A DNA stretch of 64,000 nucleotides from contig NZ_WTVG02000037.1 in NCBI RefSeq assembly GCF_012910705.2, positions 62,001 to 126,000 on the forward strand, in the 5' to 3' direction. Made by a program: the position numbers and the translations under genes. The stretch is from Aromatoleum anaerobium (lineage in GTDB: Bacteria > Pseudomonadota > Gammaproteobacteria > Burkholderiales > Rhodocyclaceae). This document shows positions 28,956 through 36,973 of this stretch, one piece after another (positions within the stretch are counted from its first letter, which is position 1; each line of letters starts with the position of its first letter). The notes under the pieces were generated by a model. That model made no database searches. It was not told the DNA's origin and was given only the letters and a program-made list of their open reading frames with translations.

Positions 28956-30131
28956 TCAGTGCAGCCGCTGCGCGTCCTCCGCCGCCCGTCGGGCGGCCGA
29001 GTCGCGCGCGGCGACGCCCGTTTCGAGGAAGGACTTCACGCGCATCAGGTCCTCGTCCATCTCGGTCTTCGCATCGCGCCCGAGCAGCCGCGCTGCCGCA
29101 TGGCCGATCGCCCCGGCGGCGGGCGCGTAGTCCATCGACACCCGCAGCCGCGTGCCTTCGCCGGCGGGTTCGAAGTCGACTCGCCCTTCGCTCTCGACCG
29201 GGGCGCCCTCGACCGTGTGCCAGGCCAGGCGGCGGTTCAGTTCGCGCTCGGTGATCCGGGCGTCCCATTCGACCGGGCCGAACGGGCCGGCGACTTTCCA
29301 GTGCCAGCAGTCCTCGCCGGTCGGCCGCACCTCCTCGACGTTGCGCATGAACTGCGGGAAATTCTCCTGGTGCTGCCAGAAGTCGAAGACGCGTTCGGGC
29401 GGGGCGGCGATGAACATTTCCTTGTCGATGTGCACGCTGCGCGGGCCGGCCATGCCCGTGACCTCGCCGAGCTTGCGGTTTGCCAGCGCGCGCGTGACGA
29501 GCGCGCCGCCGAGCAGCGCCTGCAGCATGCCGAGCGGACGGTTGCGCGACAGCCCGGCCAGCGCGAGCGCGCCGCCCGCGACTCCCGCGAGCAGCCGGAT
29601 GGAGGGCGGCCAGCTCTCGGCCATTCCCGCGCCACGGCGCCCTTCGTGCGCAAGCGCCCCCTGCAGCGCGGAAACGTTCCCCGGCTGCTCGTGTACCTGC
29701 AGCTGGTCCTCGATGCCGGTGACGCCGCGCACCGACCACACCGCGCTCATCAGGCGGTTCACCTCGCTCGCGAGCACCGGCCCGGACAACACCACCGTGC
29801 CGTCGTCGCGCGCCTGCACCCTGAGCGCGTGTGAATTGCGCACCACCCTGCCGATGCGGGCCCGCACGCGCTCCTCGACCTGATGCGCCGTCATCGGCTG
29901 CAACCGGCCCGTACCCGGGCGCAGTCGCGCTGCGACGCCGTAGCTGCGGTTGACCGCGTCGCGGTACGCGGTGTCGGCGAAGTGAGTCAGCCGGTTGCGC
30001 GTGCTCGCGAACTGATCGACGACAAGCGCGCGCCGGCGCCTGCCGACATCGGGATCGAGCAGATACATCGCCAGCATCCCGAGACCGAACCCCCGGATTG
30101 CCGACATGACGCGACTCCCATGGTTTCTCAT
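28956..30131 (-). CDS. BON domain - SRPBCC (cyclase/dehydrase-like) protein, copy A
   Basis: Protein of 391 residues. N-terminal hydrophobic stretch RGFGLGMLAMYLLDPDVGRR (about 10-30, common in YtxH/BON-type membrane-surface proteins), a BON domain at about 80-150 (VRARIGRVVRNSHALRVQ, GTVVLSGPVLASEVNRLM), a second hydrophobic patch (LLAGVAGGALALAG), and an SRPBCC domain at about 230-370 (EMFIAAPPERVFDFWQHQEN, FPQFMRNVEEVRP) of the kind that binds lipids or other hydrophobic ligands. GGAGGACTGGA precedes the start at 30131, so the 13 further upstream codons are ignored. A near-identical copy lies at 34886-36061. Confidence 0.82.
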   Translation of the reverse strand: MRNHGSRVMSAIRGFGLGMLAMYLLDPDVGRRRRALVVDQFASTRNRLTHFADTAYRDAVNRSYGVAARLRPGTGRLQPMTAHQVEERVRARIGRVVRNSHALRVQARDDGTVVLSGPVLASEVNRLMSAVWSVRGVTGIEDQLQVHEQPGNVSALQGALAHEGRRGAGMAESWPPSIRLLAGVAGGALALAGLSRNRPLGMLQALLGGALVTRALANRKLGEVTGMAGPRSVHIDKEMFIAAPPERVFDFWQHQENFPQFMRNVEEVRPTGEDCWHWKVAGPFGPVEWDARITERELNRRLAWHTVEGAPVESEGRVDFEPAGEGTRLRVSMDYAPAAGAIGHAAARLLGRDAKTEMDEDLMRVKSFLETGVAARDSAARRAAEDAQRLH

Positions 30132-30488
30132 TCCAGTCCTCCTTGCCGGCCGCCGCGACAACAGGAACAACGACTCCGGCTCCGTGAAGTTGGCACCGTC
30201 GACGCCGTCGCCAGGGATGACGACGACAGCGTCGGCCTGGCCCGGCCGGCCGTTGAGGGATCGGTGCGGGCTCGCGAAGGAGCGGATGCAAGAAACGTTC
30301 CCCGCGGAGCCCCGCAGCGGATGCGGGAAAGCGGTGCGGCGGGGGGCGCAGCCGGCGGCTTCCCGGTCGGCATGTACACTTCAGCGGCAAGAAGTTGCGG
30401 CAGTGCCGACCTGCCGGGCGTTAGACTAAGGTTTCACTGAGAAGGGGCGGCAACAGCCCCGAATCCAACCCCGATGAAAGGAGAGATC
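30132..30488. other. Divergent region between BON-SRPBCC copy A and the truncated SRPBCC gene
   Basis: 357 bp without a gene. The left ~220 bp repeat the region upstream of copy B; the last ~65 bp (from about 30421, GGCAACAGCCCCGAATCC, with GAAAGGAGAG) repeat the leader of the intact SRPBCC gene at 44039. Two separately duplicated leaders therefore meet here. Confidence 0.65.
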
Positions 30489-30569
30489 ATGCCTGCCGGT
30501 ACTGTCCGCCTGCACCGCGTGCTGCGCGCCAAACCCGAGAAGATCTACCGTGCGTTCCTCGATGCGGAG
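30489..30569 (+). pseudogene. 5' fragment of an SRPBCC/AHSA1-type gene
   Basis: The first 27 codons (MPAGTVRLHRVLRAKPEKIY and on to FLDAE) match the intact gene at 44039-44485 almost residue for residue, including the ribosome site AAAGGAGAG and about 60 bp of leader. Homology stops abruptly after GATGCGGA (about 30568), where sequence of the cobalamin cluster begins. This is a rearrangement breakpoint. Confidence 0.85.
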
Positions 30570-30570
30570 C

Positions 30571-30672
30571 CCCGACCTTTACTCCGGAGATCGCGCGGCG
30601 CCCATTGTCGCGCGCTTCGGCCTGCCCACCTCTATCGAAGCGCTGCTGGCCGAGCCGGCTGCCGTGACCTGA
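30571..30672 (+). pseudogene. 3' tail of an unidentified gene upstream of the cob cluster
   Basis: In a frame different from the SRPBCC fragment, 34 codons with strong G/C third positions ([32 protein letters not shown]) end in TGA four bases before the next start. It looks like the end of a real gene whose 5' part was lost at the breakpoint. Product not recognised; a cobalamin-related gene is likely from position only. Confidence 0.5.
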
Positions 30673-30676
30673 ACCG

Positions 30677-30748
30677 ATGACGGCGGCAATGTCCCCCACG
30701 GGGGCCGTCTATCTGGTCGGTGCCGGGCCCGGCGATCCCGAGCTCCTG
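30677..30748 (+). pseudogene. N-terminal remnant of uroporphyrinogen-III C-methyltransferase (SUMT/CobA), fused in frame to cobD
   Basis: The 24 codons before the cobD start encode [16 protein letters not shown], the hallmark SAM-site N-terminus of SUMT (usual form [18 protein letters not shown]). After PELL the sequence goes directly, in frame, into the natural start of CobD. The remaining ~230 codons of SUMT are missing, which indicates an internal deletion. An unbroken fusion protein could be made from 30677. Confidence 0.75.
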
Positions 30749-31711
30749 ATGGCCGCGGTCGAATTGTTGCCATTGCTGCAGCTGCCGCTCTGCGCCCTCG
30801 TCGCCGTCGGGCTCGACCGCCTGTTCGGCGAACCGCGCCGCTTTCATCCGCTGGTCGGTTTCGGCCGGCTGGCGCAAGGGATCGAAGCGGCGCTGCGCCG
30901 CTTTCCGACCCGGCACACCTGGCAAACAAATGCCGGCATCGCCGCCTGGGCGCTGGCCGTCCTGCCTTTCGTCGGCGTCGCGCTGTGGCTGCGCAGTATC
31001 GCGCCGGCCTGGCTGGCGGTGCCGCTCGATGTCGTCCTGCTCTACTTCGCGCTCGGCGCAGAGAGCCTGCGCGAACACGTGGTGCCCATCGCCGCCGCAC
31101 TCGAGGCCGACGACCTGCCCGCCGCACGTCAAGCCGTGGGCCGCATCGTCTCGCGTGACACCACCGCGCTCGACGAGCCGGCGGTTGCCCGCGCCGCCGT
31201 CGAATCGACGCTGGAAAACGGCAGCGACGCGGTGTTCGGCGCGCTGTTCTGGTTCGCCTTGCTGGGCGGCCCGGGCGCCTTGCTCTTCCGCCTCGCCAAC
31301 ACGCTCGACGCGATGTGGGGCTACCGCAACGAACGCTACCTTCACTTCGGCCGGGCGGCGGCGCGTCTCGACGACCTGCTGGGTTATTTGCCGGCCCGCC
31401 TTTGCGCGCTGACCTACGCGGCGCTCGGCCGCGGGAGGCAGGCGCTGGCCTGCTGGCGCGCCCAGGCGCCGCTGTGGGACAGCCCGAACGCCGGCCCGGT
31501 GATGGCCGCTGGCGCCGGCAGCCTCGGGGTGAGTCTGGGGGGCGCCGCGGTATATCACGGGCAGCGCGAGGCACGCCCGGCGCTGGGCGTCGGACCGGCG
31601 CCGACGGCAGCCGACATCCGACGTGCGCTGGCGCTGGTTCGGCGCGGCATCGGCCTGTGGCTGATCGCCGGTTTCGTGCCGGCGCTGGTCTGGGGAGCGC
31701 GCCATGCTTGA
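30749..31711 (+). CDS. cobD: Adenosylcobinamide-phosphate synthase CobD (CbiB)
   Basis: Integral membrane protein of 320 residues that attaches aminopropanol (or its phosphate) to adenosylcobyric acid in B12 synthesis. Family marks: [20 protein letters not shown] near the N-terminus, [20 protein letters not shown] with the conserved Glu/Ser region, and [20 protein letters not shown]. Length fits the family (about 310-325). I take ATG 30749 as the natural start; an in-frame start at 30677 would add the SUMT remnant. It overlaps cobC by eight bases. Confidence 0.9.
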   Translation: MAAVELLPLLQLPLCALVAVGLDRLFGEPRRFHPLVGFGRLAQGIEAALRRFPTRHTWQTNAGIAAWALAVLPFVGVALWLRSIAPAWLAVPLDVVLLYFALGAESLREHVVPIAAALEADDLPAARQAVGRIVSRDTTALDEPAVARAAVESTLENGSDAVFGALFWFALLGGPGALLFRLANTLDAMWGYRNERYLHFGRAAARLDDLLGYLPARLCALTYAALGRGRQALACWRAQAPLWDSPNAGPVMAAGAGSLGVSLGGAAVYHGQREARPALGVGPAPTAADIRRALALVRRGIGLWLIAGFVPALVWGARHA

Positions 31712-32735
31712 ACACGGCGGGCGCCGTCGCGCTGCGGCCAGGCGGTACGCAATCCCGGAAGCCGACTGGCTGGACCTGTCGACCGGCATCAGTCCGCACG
31801 GCTATCCGGTGCCGGCCATTGCGCCCGAGGACTGGCTGCGTCTGCCCGAAGACGACGACGGCCTGCTCGACGCCGCCGCGGCGTACTACGGCACCGCGCG
31901 GCTGGTGGCGCTGGCCGGCTCGCAGCCGGCGATCCAGGGCCTGCCTTTCCTGCTGCCGCGCGGTCGCGTCGGCGTGCTGGCGCCGACCTACGCCGAACAC
32001 CCGCATCACTGGCAGCGCGCCGGCCATGAGGTGATCCGCTTTGCGGCCGCGGCGCTGCCCGCCGTCGCGGACACGGTCGATACGCTTGTGATTTGCCAGC
32101 CGAACAATCCCGATGCCGGCTGTATCGCGCCGGCGGTCCTGATCGATATCGCCGAACGCCTGCAGGCGCGGGGTGGCCATCTGGTGGTCGACGAAGCCTT
32201 CATCGACGCGACGCCCGAGGCTTCAGTGATCACGCTGGCCGGCGATCGCCTGCCGCATCTGATCGTCCTGCGTTCGCTCGGCAAGTTCTTCGGCCTCGCC
32301 GGTGCCCGCGTCGGCTTCGTCGCCGCCCGGCCGGACCTCCTCGCCGCGCTGCGCGAGGCGGCCGGCCCGTGGCCGCTGTGCGGGCCGGCACGCACGGTGG
32401 CGCGCCGGGCGCTGGCCGATACCGCCTGGCAGGACGTCATGCGGTGCACGCTGGCCGAAGCCAGCGCACGCCTCGCCCGGCTGCTCGCGCCGCTCGACCC
32501 GCAGGGCACGCGGTGCGTGCATTCGCTGTTTGTCTGGCTGCCCACCCCGGCGGCCGAATCGATCGCCGCTGCGCTGGCGCGCCAGGGCATCCTGGTGCGC
32601 CATTTCGCGGCCCCCGATTGCCAAGGCTTGCGCTTCGGCCTGCCGCGGGCGGAGAGTGACTGGCAACGCCTTGAAGCGGCGCTTCGTGCGCTGGCCGGCC
32701 CGGCGGCGCGCAAGGATTCCGGGGGGACGGCGTGA
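31704..32735 (+). CDS. cobC: Threonine-phosphate decarboxylase CobC
   Basis: PLP enzyme of 343 residues of the class I/II aminotransferase fold, which makes (R)-1-amino-2-propanol phosphate for the nucleotide loop of cobalamin. Visible marks: [15 protein letters not shown] (substrate strand, typical of CobC), [18 protein letters not shown] and the PLP-lysine segment [16 protein letters not shown]. Length is normal. It starts inside the end of cobD, and its own stop overlaps the start of a cobQ remnant (GTGA). Confidence 0.9.
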   Translation: MLEHGGRRRAAARRYAIPEADWLDLSTGISPHGYPVPAIAPEDWLRLPEDDDGLLDAAAAYYGTARLVALAGSQPAIQGLPFLLPRGRVGVLAPTYAEHPHHWQRAGHEVIRFAAAALPAVADTVDTLVICQPNNPDAGCIAPAVLIDIAERLQARGGHLVVDEAFIDATPEASVITLAGDRLPHLIVLRSLGKFFGLAGARVGFVAARPDLLAALREAAGPWPLCGPARTVARRALADTAWQDVMRCTLAEASARLARLLAPLDPQGTRCVHSLFVWLPTPAAESIAAALARQGILVRHFAAPDCQGLRFGLPRAESDWQRLEAALRALAGPAARKDSGGTA

Positions 32736-32840
32736 CCATCCGCGCGCTGAGGGTGCTGGGCTGCACCTCCGACGCCGGCAAGAGCACGGTCGTCGCCGAC
32801 CGGCAACAACTACAACAGGGAGATATGAAACGTGATGGAT
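32732..32840 (+). pseudogene. N-terminal remnant of cobyric acid synthase CobQ
   Basis: GTG start overlapping the cobC stop. The first ~21 codons read [20 protein letters not shown], the P-loop start typical of CobQ (usual form VQGTTSDAGKSTLV). The frame then runs into unrelated residues (ADRQQLQQGDMKRDG) and stops after 36 codons at 32840, overlapping the next start. The remaining ~450 codons of CobQ are absent, so the amidation step from a,c-diamide to cobyric acid is not encoded here. Confidence 0.8.
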
Positions 32841-33434
32841 GAAGCCGATCAACGCCATCGCCAGCGCATGGCGCGCAAAAAGCAGGTGATCGACGCGCGC
32901 ATCGCCGCCGCGCAGGGGGCACGCGGCGTGGTGGTGCTCCACACCGGCAACGGCAAGGGCAAGTCCTCGGCCGCCTTCGGCGTACTGGCGCGCGCACTCG
33001 GACACGGCCAGCGGGCGGCCGTGGTGCAGTTCGTCAAGGCGCGTTCGGACACCGGCGAGGAGGAGTTTTTCCGCGTCCACCCGCAGGTGCGCTGGCACGT
33101 CATGGGCGAAGGCTTCACTTGGGAAACGCAGGACAAGGCACGCGACGCGGTCGCCGCGCAGGCCGCCTGGGCGCAGGCGCGGGTCTATCTGGCCGACCCG
33201 GTGATCGACCTGCTGATCCTCGACGAGATCACCTACGCTTTCAAATACGGCTGGCTCGACCTCGACGCCGTCATTGCCGCGCTCAAGGACCGACCGCCCA
33301 TGCAGCACGTCATCCTGACCGGCCGCGCGGCGCCGCCGGCGCTGGTCGCGGCCGCCGACACGGTGAGCGAGATCGCGGCGGTCAAACACGCCTTCCAGGC
33401 CGGGGTGCCGGCGATGCCCGGTCTCGAGTTCTGA
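32835..33434 (+). CDS. cobO: Cob(I)yrinic acid a,c-diamide adenosyltransferase CobO
   Basis: Corrinoid adenosyltransferase (CobA/BtuR family) of 199 residues, which transfers the adenosyl group of ATP to Co(I) corrinoids. P-loop variant LHTGNGKGKSSAAFG at about residues 35-49, then AVVQFVKARSDTGEE and LLILDEITYAFKYGWLD. Length is normal for the family. GTG 32832 and ATG 32835 are adjacent possible starts; CAGGGAGAT lies 12 bp upstream. Confidence 0.92.
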   Translation: MDEADQRHRQRMARKKQVIDARIAAAQGARGVVVLHTGNGKGKSSAAFGVLARALGHGQRAAVVQFVKARSDTGEEEFFRVHPQVRWHVMGEGFTWETQDKARDAVAAQAAWAQARVYLADPVIDLLILDEITYAFKYGWLDLDAVIAALKDRPPMQHVILTGRAAPPALVAAADTVSEIAAVKHAFQAGVPAMPGLEF

Positions 33435-33445
33435 ACGGAATCACC

Positions 33446-34741
33446 ATGCCGAGTTGTCCCGCACTCTTCATCGCCGCGCCGGCCTCGGGCCAGGGCAAGA
33501 CCACTGTCACCGCCGCGCTCGCGCGCCTGCACGTCCGCCAGGGCCGGACGGTGCGCATCTTCAAGTGCGGCCCCGACTTTCTCGATCCGCAGATCCACGC
33601 CTTCGCCAGTGGCCAGCCCTGCTACAACCTCGACCTCGGCATGTGCGGCGAGGCAGACGCGGCGTGGCGGCTGGCCGAAGCGGCCGCAGGCGCCGAGCTG
33701 ATCCTGATCGAGGGCGTGATGGGTCTGTTCGACGGCCAGCCCTCGGGCGCCGACATCGCGCGCCGTTTCGGCGTGCCGGTGGTGGCGGTGATCGACGCCG
33801 CCGCGATGGCGCAGACCTTTGGCGCGCTCGCCCACGGCCTCGCTAGCTTCCAGCCCGGTCTGCCGTTCTCCGGCGTGCTCGCCAACCACGTCGGCAGCGC
33901 CGGCCACGGCGAGCTGCTGCGCACCAGCCTGCCGGCCGGGATGCGTTTCTACGGCGCGATCCCGAAGGACGCCGGGGCGGCCTTGCCGGAGCGCCACCTC
34001 GGCCTGCTGCAGGCGATCGAGATCGCCGACCTCGGTCATCGCCTCGACCGCATCGCCGACCATCTCGCTGCCACCGGCGCTGCCGAGCTGCCACCGGCAG
34101 TCGACTTTCCCGCCGTCACCCCGCCGGGGGTGGCCCCGTTGCTGGCCGGAAAAACGCTGGCGATTGCGCGCGACGCCGCCTTCAGCTTCATCTATCCGGC
34201 CAACCTCGACTGCCTGCGCGCCCTTGGCGCCCGGTTGGAATTTTTCTCGCCGCTGGCCGGCGATGCCCTGCCGACCTGCGACGCGATCTGGTTGCCCGGC
34301 GGCTACCCGGAACTACACGCGGCCGAACTGTCGTCGCGTCGTCCCCTGTGGCAGGCGCTGGCCCGGCATGTCGCGGCCGGCCGCCCGGTGCTCGCCGAAT
34401 GCGGCGGCATGATGAGCCTGTTCGAGACCCTGCGCGACAAGGCGGGCCACGCCCATGCGATGGGCGGACTGCTTCCCGGCGAGGTCGCCATGCAGGACCG
34501 CCTGTCGGCGCTCGGCACGCAACTCGTCGAATTGCCCGAGGGGCGCTTCGCCGGCCATACCTTCCACTACTCGAAGGCGGCGACGCCGCTCGCGCCGCTC
34601 GCCCACGCCACCCCGCTGGCGGCGCGATTCAAGGGCAGGCCGGGCGAGGCGATCTACCGCGTCTCGCGCCTGACGGCCAGTTACCTGCACTTCTACTTTC
34701 CGTCCAACCCGGAGGGCACAGCAGGGATATTTTTGCGATAA
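33446..34741 (+). CDS. cobB: Cobyrinate a,c-diamide synthase CobB (CbiA)
   Basis: ATP- and glutamine-dependent amidase of 431 residues. The N-terminal ATP domain starts PALFIAAPASGQGKTTVTAA and continues with FKCGPDFLDPQIHAFASG, a signature of CbiA. The C-terminal glutamine amidotransferase domain has AIWLPGGYPELHA and LAECGGMMSLFETL with the nucleophilic Cys, and FAGHTFHYSKA with the His. It starts 12 bp after cobO and is the last gene of the cluster, followed by a terminator. Confidence 0.92.
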   Translation: MPSCPALFIAAPASGQGKTTVTAALARLHVRQGRTVRIFKCGPDFLDPQIHAFASGQPCYNLDLGMCGEADAAWRLAEAAAGAELILIEGVMGLFDGQPSGADIARRFGVPVVAVIDAAAMAQTFGALAHGLASFQPGLPFSGVLANHVGSAGHGELLRTSLPAGMRFYGAIPKDAGAALPERHLGLLQAIEIADLGHRLDRIADHLAATGAAELPPAVDFPAVTPPGVAPLLAGKTLAIARDAAFSFIYPANLDCLRALGARLEFFSPLAGDALPTCDAIWLPGGYPELHAAELSSRRPLWQALARHVAAGRPVLAECGGMMSLFETLRDKAGHAHAMGGLLPGEVAMQDRLSALGTQLVELPEGRFAGHTFHYSKAATPLAPLAHATPLAARFKGRPGEAIYRVSRLTASYLHFYFPSNPEGTAGIFLR

Positions 34742-34816
34742 GCGACACATGGGGATGAACCTTGGTCGAACAGGGTTTCCGATCAACCAATCCAGTTTCG
34801 GCAGTCCCTGCACAAA

Positions 34817-34845
34817 GCGGCCGCCCCGGGGCGGCCGTAGTTTTT
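34817..34845 (+). terminator. Intrinsic terminator after the cobalamin cluster
   Basis: 20-bp palindrome CGGCCGCCCC/GGGGCGGCCG (34818-34837) followed by TAGTTTTT on the plus strand, 76 bp after cobB. It derives from the duplicated segment but is well placed to end cob transcription. Confidence 0.65.
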
Positions 34846-34885
34846 CCGCAGGCCGAAAGCCGGTGACGACCGGCCCGGCTCCGGT

Positions 34886-36061
34886 TCAGTGCAGCCGTTG
34901 AGCATCTTCGGCCGCACGTCTGGCCGAGGCATCGCGCGCGGCGATGCCCGTTTCGAGGAAGGACTTCACGCGCATCAGGTCCTCGTCGATCTCGGTCTTC
35001 GCATCGCGCCCGAGCAGCCGCGCTGCCGCATGGCCGATCGCCCCGGCGGCGGGCGCGTAGTCCATCGACACCCGCAGCCGCGTGCCTTCGCCGGCGGGTT
35101 CGAAGTCGACGCGCCCTTCGCTCTCGACCGGTGCGCCCTGGACCGTGTGCCAGGCGAGGCGGCGGTTCTGTTCGCGCTCGGTGATCCGGGCGTCCCATTC
35201 GACCGGACCGAACGGGCCGGCGACTTTCCAGTGCCAGCAGTTCTCGCCGGTCGGCCGCACTTCCTCGACGTTGCGCATGAACTGCGGAAAATCCTCCTGG
35301 TGCTGCCAGAAGTCGAAGACGCGTTCGGGCGGGGCGGCGATGAACATTTCCTTGTCGATATGCACGCTGCGTGGCCCCGACATGCCCGTGACCTCGCCGA
35401 GCTTGCGGTTTGCCAGCGCGCGCGTGACCAGCGCGCCGCCGAGCAGCGCCTGCAGCATGCCGAGCGGACGGTTGCGCGACAGCCCGGCCAGCGCGAGTGC
35501 ACCGCCCGCGACCCCCGCGAGCAGCCGGATCGAGGGCGGCCAGCTCTCGGCCATTCCCGCGCCACGGCGCCCTTCGTGCGCAAGCGCCCCCTGCAGCGCG
35601 GAAACGTTCCCCGGCTGCTCGTGTACCTGCAACTGGTCCTCGATCCCCGTGACGCCGCGCACCGACCACACCGCGCTCATCAGGCGGTTCACCTCGTTCG
35701 CGAGCACCGGCCCGGACAGCACCACCGTGCCGTCGTCGCGCGCCTGCACCCTGAGCGCGTGTGAATTGCGCACCAGCCTGCCGATGCGGGCCCGCACGCG
35801 CTCCTCGACCTGATGCGCCGTCACCGGCTGCAACCGGCCCGTACCCGGACGCAACCGGGCCGCGATGCCGTAGCTGCGGTTGACCGCGTCGCGGTACGCG
35901 GTGTCGGCGAAGTGGGTCAGCCGGTTGCGCGTGCTCTCGAACTGATCGACGACAAACGCGCGCCGGCGCCTGCCGACATCGGGATCGAACAGATACATCG
36001 CCAGCATCCCGAGACCGAACCCCCGGATTGCCGACGTGACGCGACTCACATGGTTTCTCAT
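34886..36061 (-). CDS. BON domain - SRPBCC protein, copy B
   Basis: 391-residue near-twin of the product of 28956-30131, with the same N-terminal hydrophobic segment, BON domain and SRPBCC domain. Differences are scattered and mostly conservative (for example YLFDPD for YLLDPD, QEDFPQFM for QENFPQFM, EREQNRRL for ERELNRRL), and no frame is broken, so both copies are probably functional. The start at 36061 has the same GGAGGACTGGA site. Its upstream region leads into the island rather than into the SRPBCC gene next to copy A. Confidence 0.82.
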   Translation of the reverse strand: MRNHVSRVTSAIRGFGLGMLAMYLFDPDVGRRRRAFVVDQFESTRNRLTHFADTAYRDAVNRSYGIAARLRPGTGRLQPVTAHQVEERVRARIGRLVRNSHALRVQARDDGTVVLSGPVLANEVNRLMSAVWSVRGVTGIEDQLQVHEQPGNVSALQGALAHEGRRGAGMAESWPPSIRLLAGVAGGALALAGLSRNRPLGMLQALLGGALVTRALANRKLGEVTGMSGPRSVHIDKEMFIAAPPERVFDFWQHQEDFPQFMRNVEEVRPTGENCWHWKVAGPFGPVEWDARITEREQNRRLAWHTVQGAPVESEGRVDFEPAGEGTRLRVSMDYAPAAGAIGHAAARLLGRDAKTEIDEDLMRVKSFLETGIAARDASARRAAEDAQRLH

Positions 36062-36973
36062 TCCAGTCCTCCTTGCCGGCCGCTGCGACGACAGGAACAA
36101 CGCCCCCGGCTTCGTGAAGTGTGCACCGTCGACACCGTCGCGCCGGGGATTACCGCGACGAAGCCGGCCTCGCCCGGCCGGCCGTGTCGGTCGGGTGCGG
36201 GCTCACGAAGGAGGCGCGGGCAAGAAACGTTCCCTGCAGGAATGCCGCAGAGGACGCCGGAAAGCGGTGCGCCGAGGGGGCAGCCGGCTGCGGATTGTAA
36301 AGATTGCGGGCGGGTGCAAATCCCGCAGGGCGCTCCGGTCCGGCGTAAACGTGGTCAGCCTCCCGCGCTCGGCCCCGCCTTGGGACGCTTCCTCACATCC
36401 ATCGGCCGGACGAGCGCGCGCGTCATCATCGCGGGCAACGCCACGGGGATCAGGTGAGCGCCCGGGAACAGACGCTGAAGGGGCCGGTCTCGATCGGCTA
36501 GCGGCCATTGACCCGAAAATCGGGGCGAACGGCAGTTCCGCGCTTCGACGAGCTCACCCTTTCGACCCACTGCTGTCATTCGACGTTCGGATGGTCCGAT
36601 GGCAGGTTCCTAAGCATAGCTGTCACCCAGAGCGGCAATTGACAGACGGCCCCTCGGCCTGACCGGCCGTTGGCCTGATGGTCCGTGTCGGGCGGCAATG
36701 CGACGGTCACTTGCCGGTCAGCTGCTGAGGGAGCTCATTGACCGCTTGTCACGTCGGGCTACAGCCGGACCCGACTGCAGACCGAACGCGGAGTGCGACC
36801 AGCCGGTCGTCGATTCGACACAGCCGCCATTCGGACGGCTAGTTCGCTCCAAGAACAGCCAGGCGACCTACGCGTGGCATGCAACTGAGCCAAAGGAGCC
36901 CCAAGCCATGAACAAATTAATCAACGGCGACGTAGGTTATGGCTTTGGGCTTGAAGTAGGGTATCCCTCGCCG
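36062..36973. other. Gene-poor left edge of the island
   Basis: About 900 bp. The first ~225 bp belong to duplicated segment B. From about 36450 the sequence becomes less GC-rich and no reading frame looks coding. The only start signal with a good ribosome site is ATG 36908 (AAAGGAGCCCCAAGCC before it), which opens a 35-codon frame ending at 37015 inside the antisense end of the next gene; it may be the truncated start of a lost gene. Confidence 0.5.

Larger units (their letters stand above)
28865..30355. repeat. ~1.5 kb duplicated segment, copy A
   Basis: Direct repeat of 34794-36287, offset 5930 bp at the gene. It covers the whole BON-SRPBCC gene, its downstream hairpin and about 220 bp upstream, where similarity fades. 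By reading, the two proteins differ at about 17 of 391 positions. The ends are approximate. Confidence 0.85.
34794..36287. repeat. ~1.5 kb duplicated segment, copy B
   Basis: Direct repeat of 28865-30355. It starts 53 bp after the cobB stop and ends about 225 bp upstream of the BON-SRPBCC start, where similarity fades into the region before the island. Ends are approximate because no alignment could be run. Confidence 0.85.

Noticed and set aside
30749-34741. A cobalamin riboswitch in front of the cob cluster
   Set aside because: The sequence upstream of cobD is made of gene fragments up to the breakpoint, with no B12-box-like element recognisable by eye.
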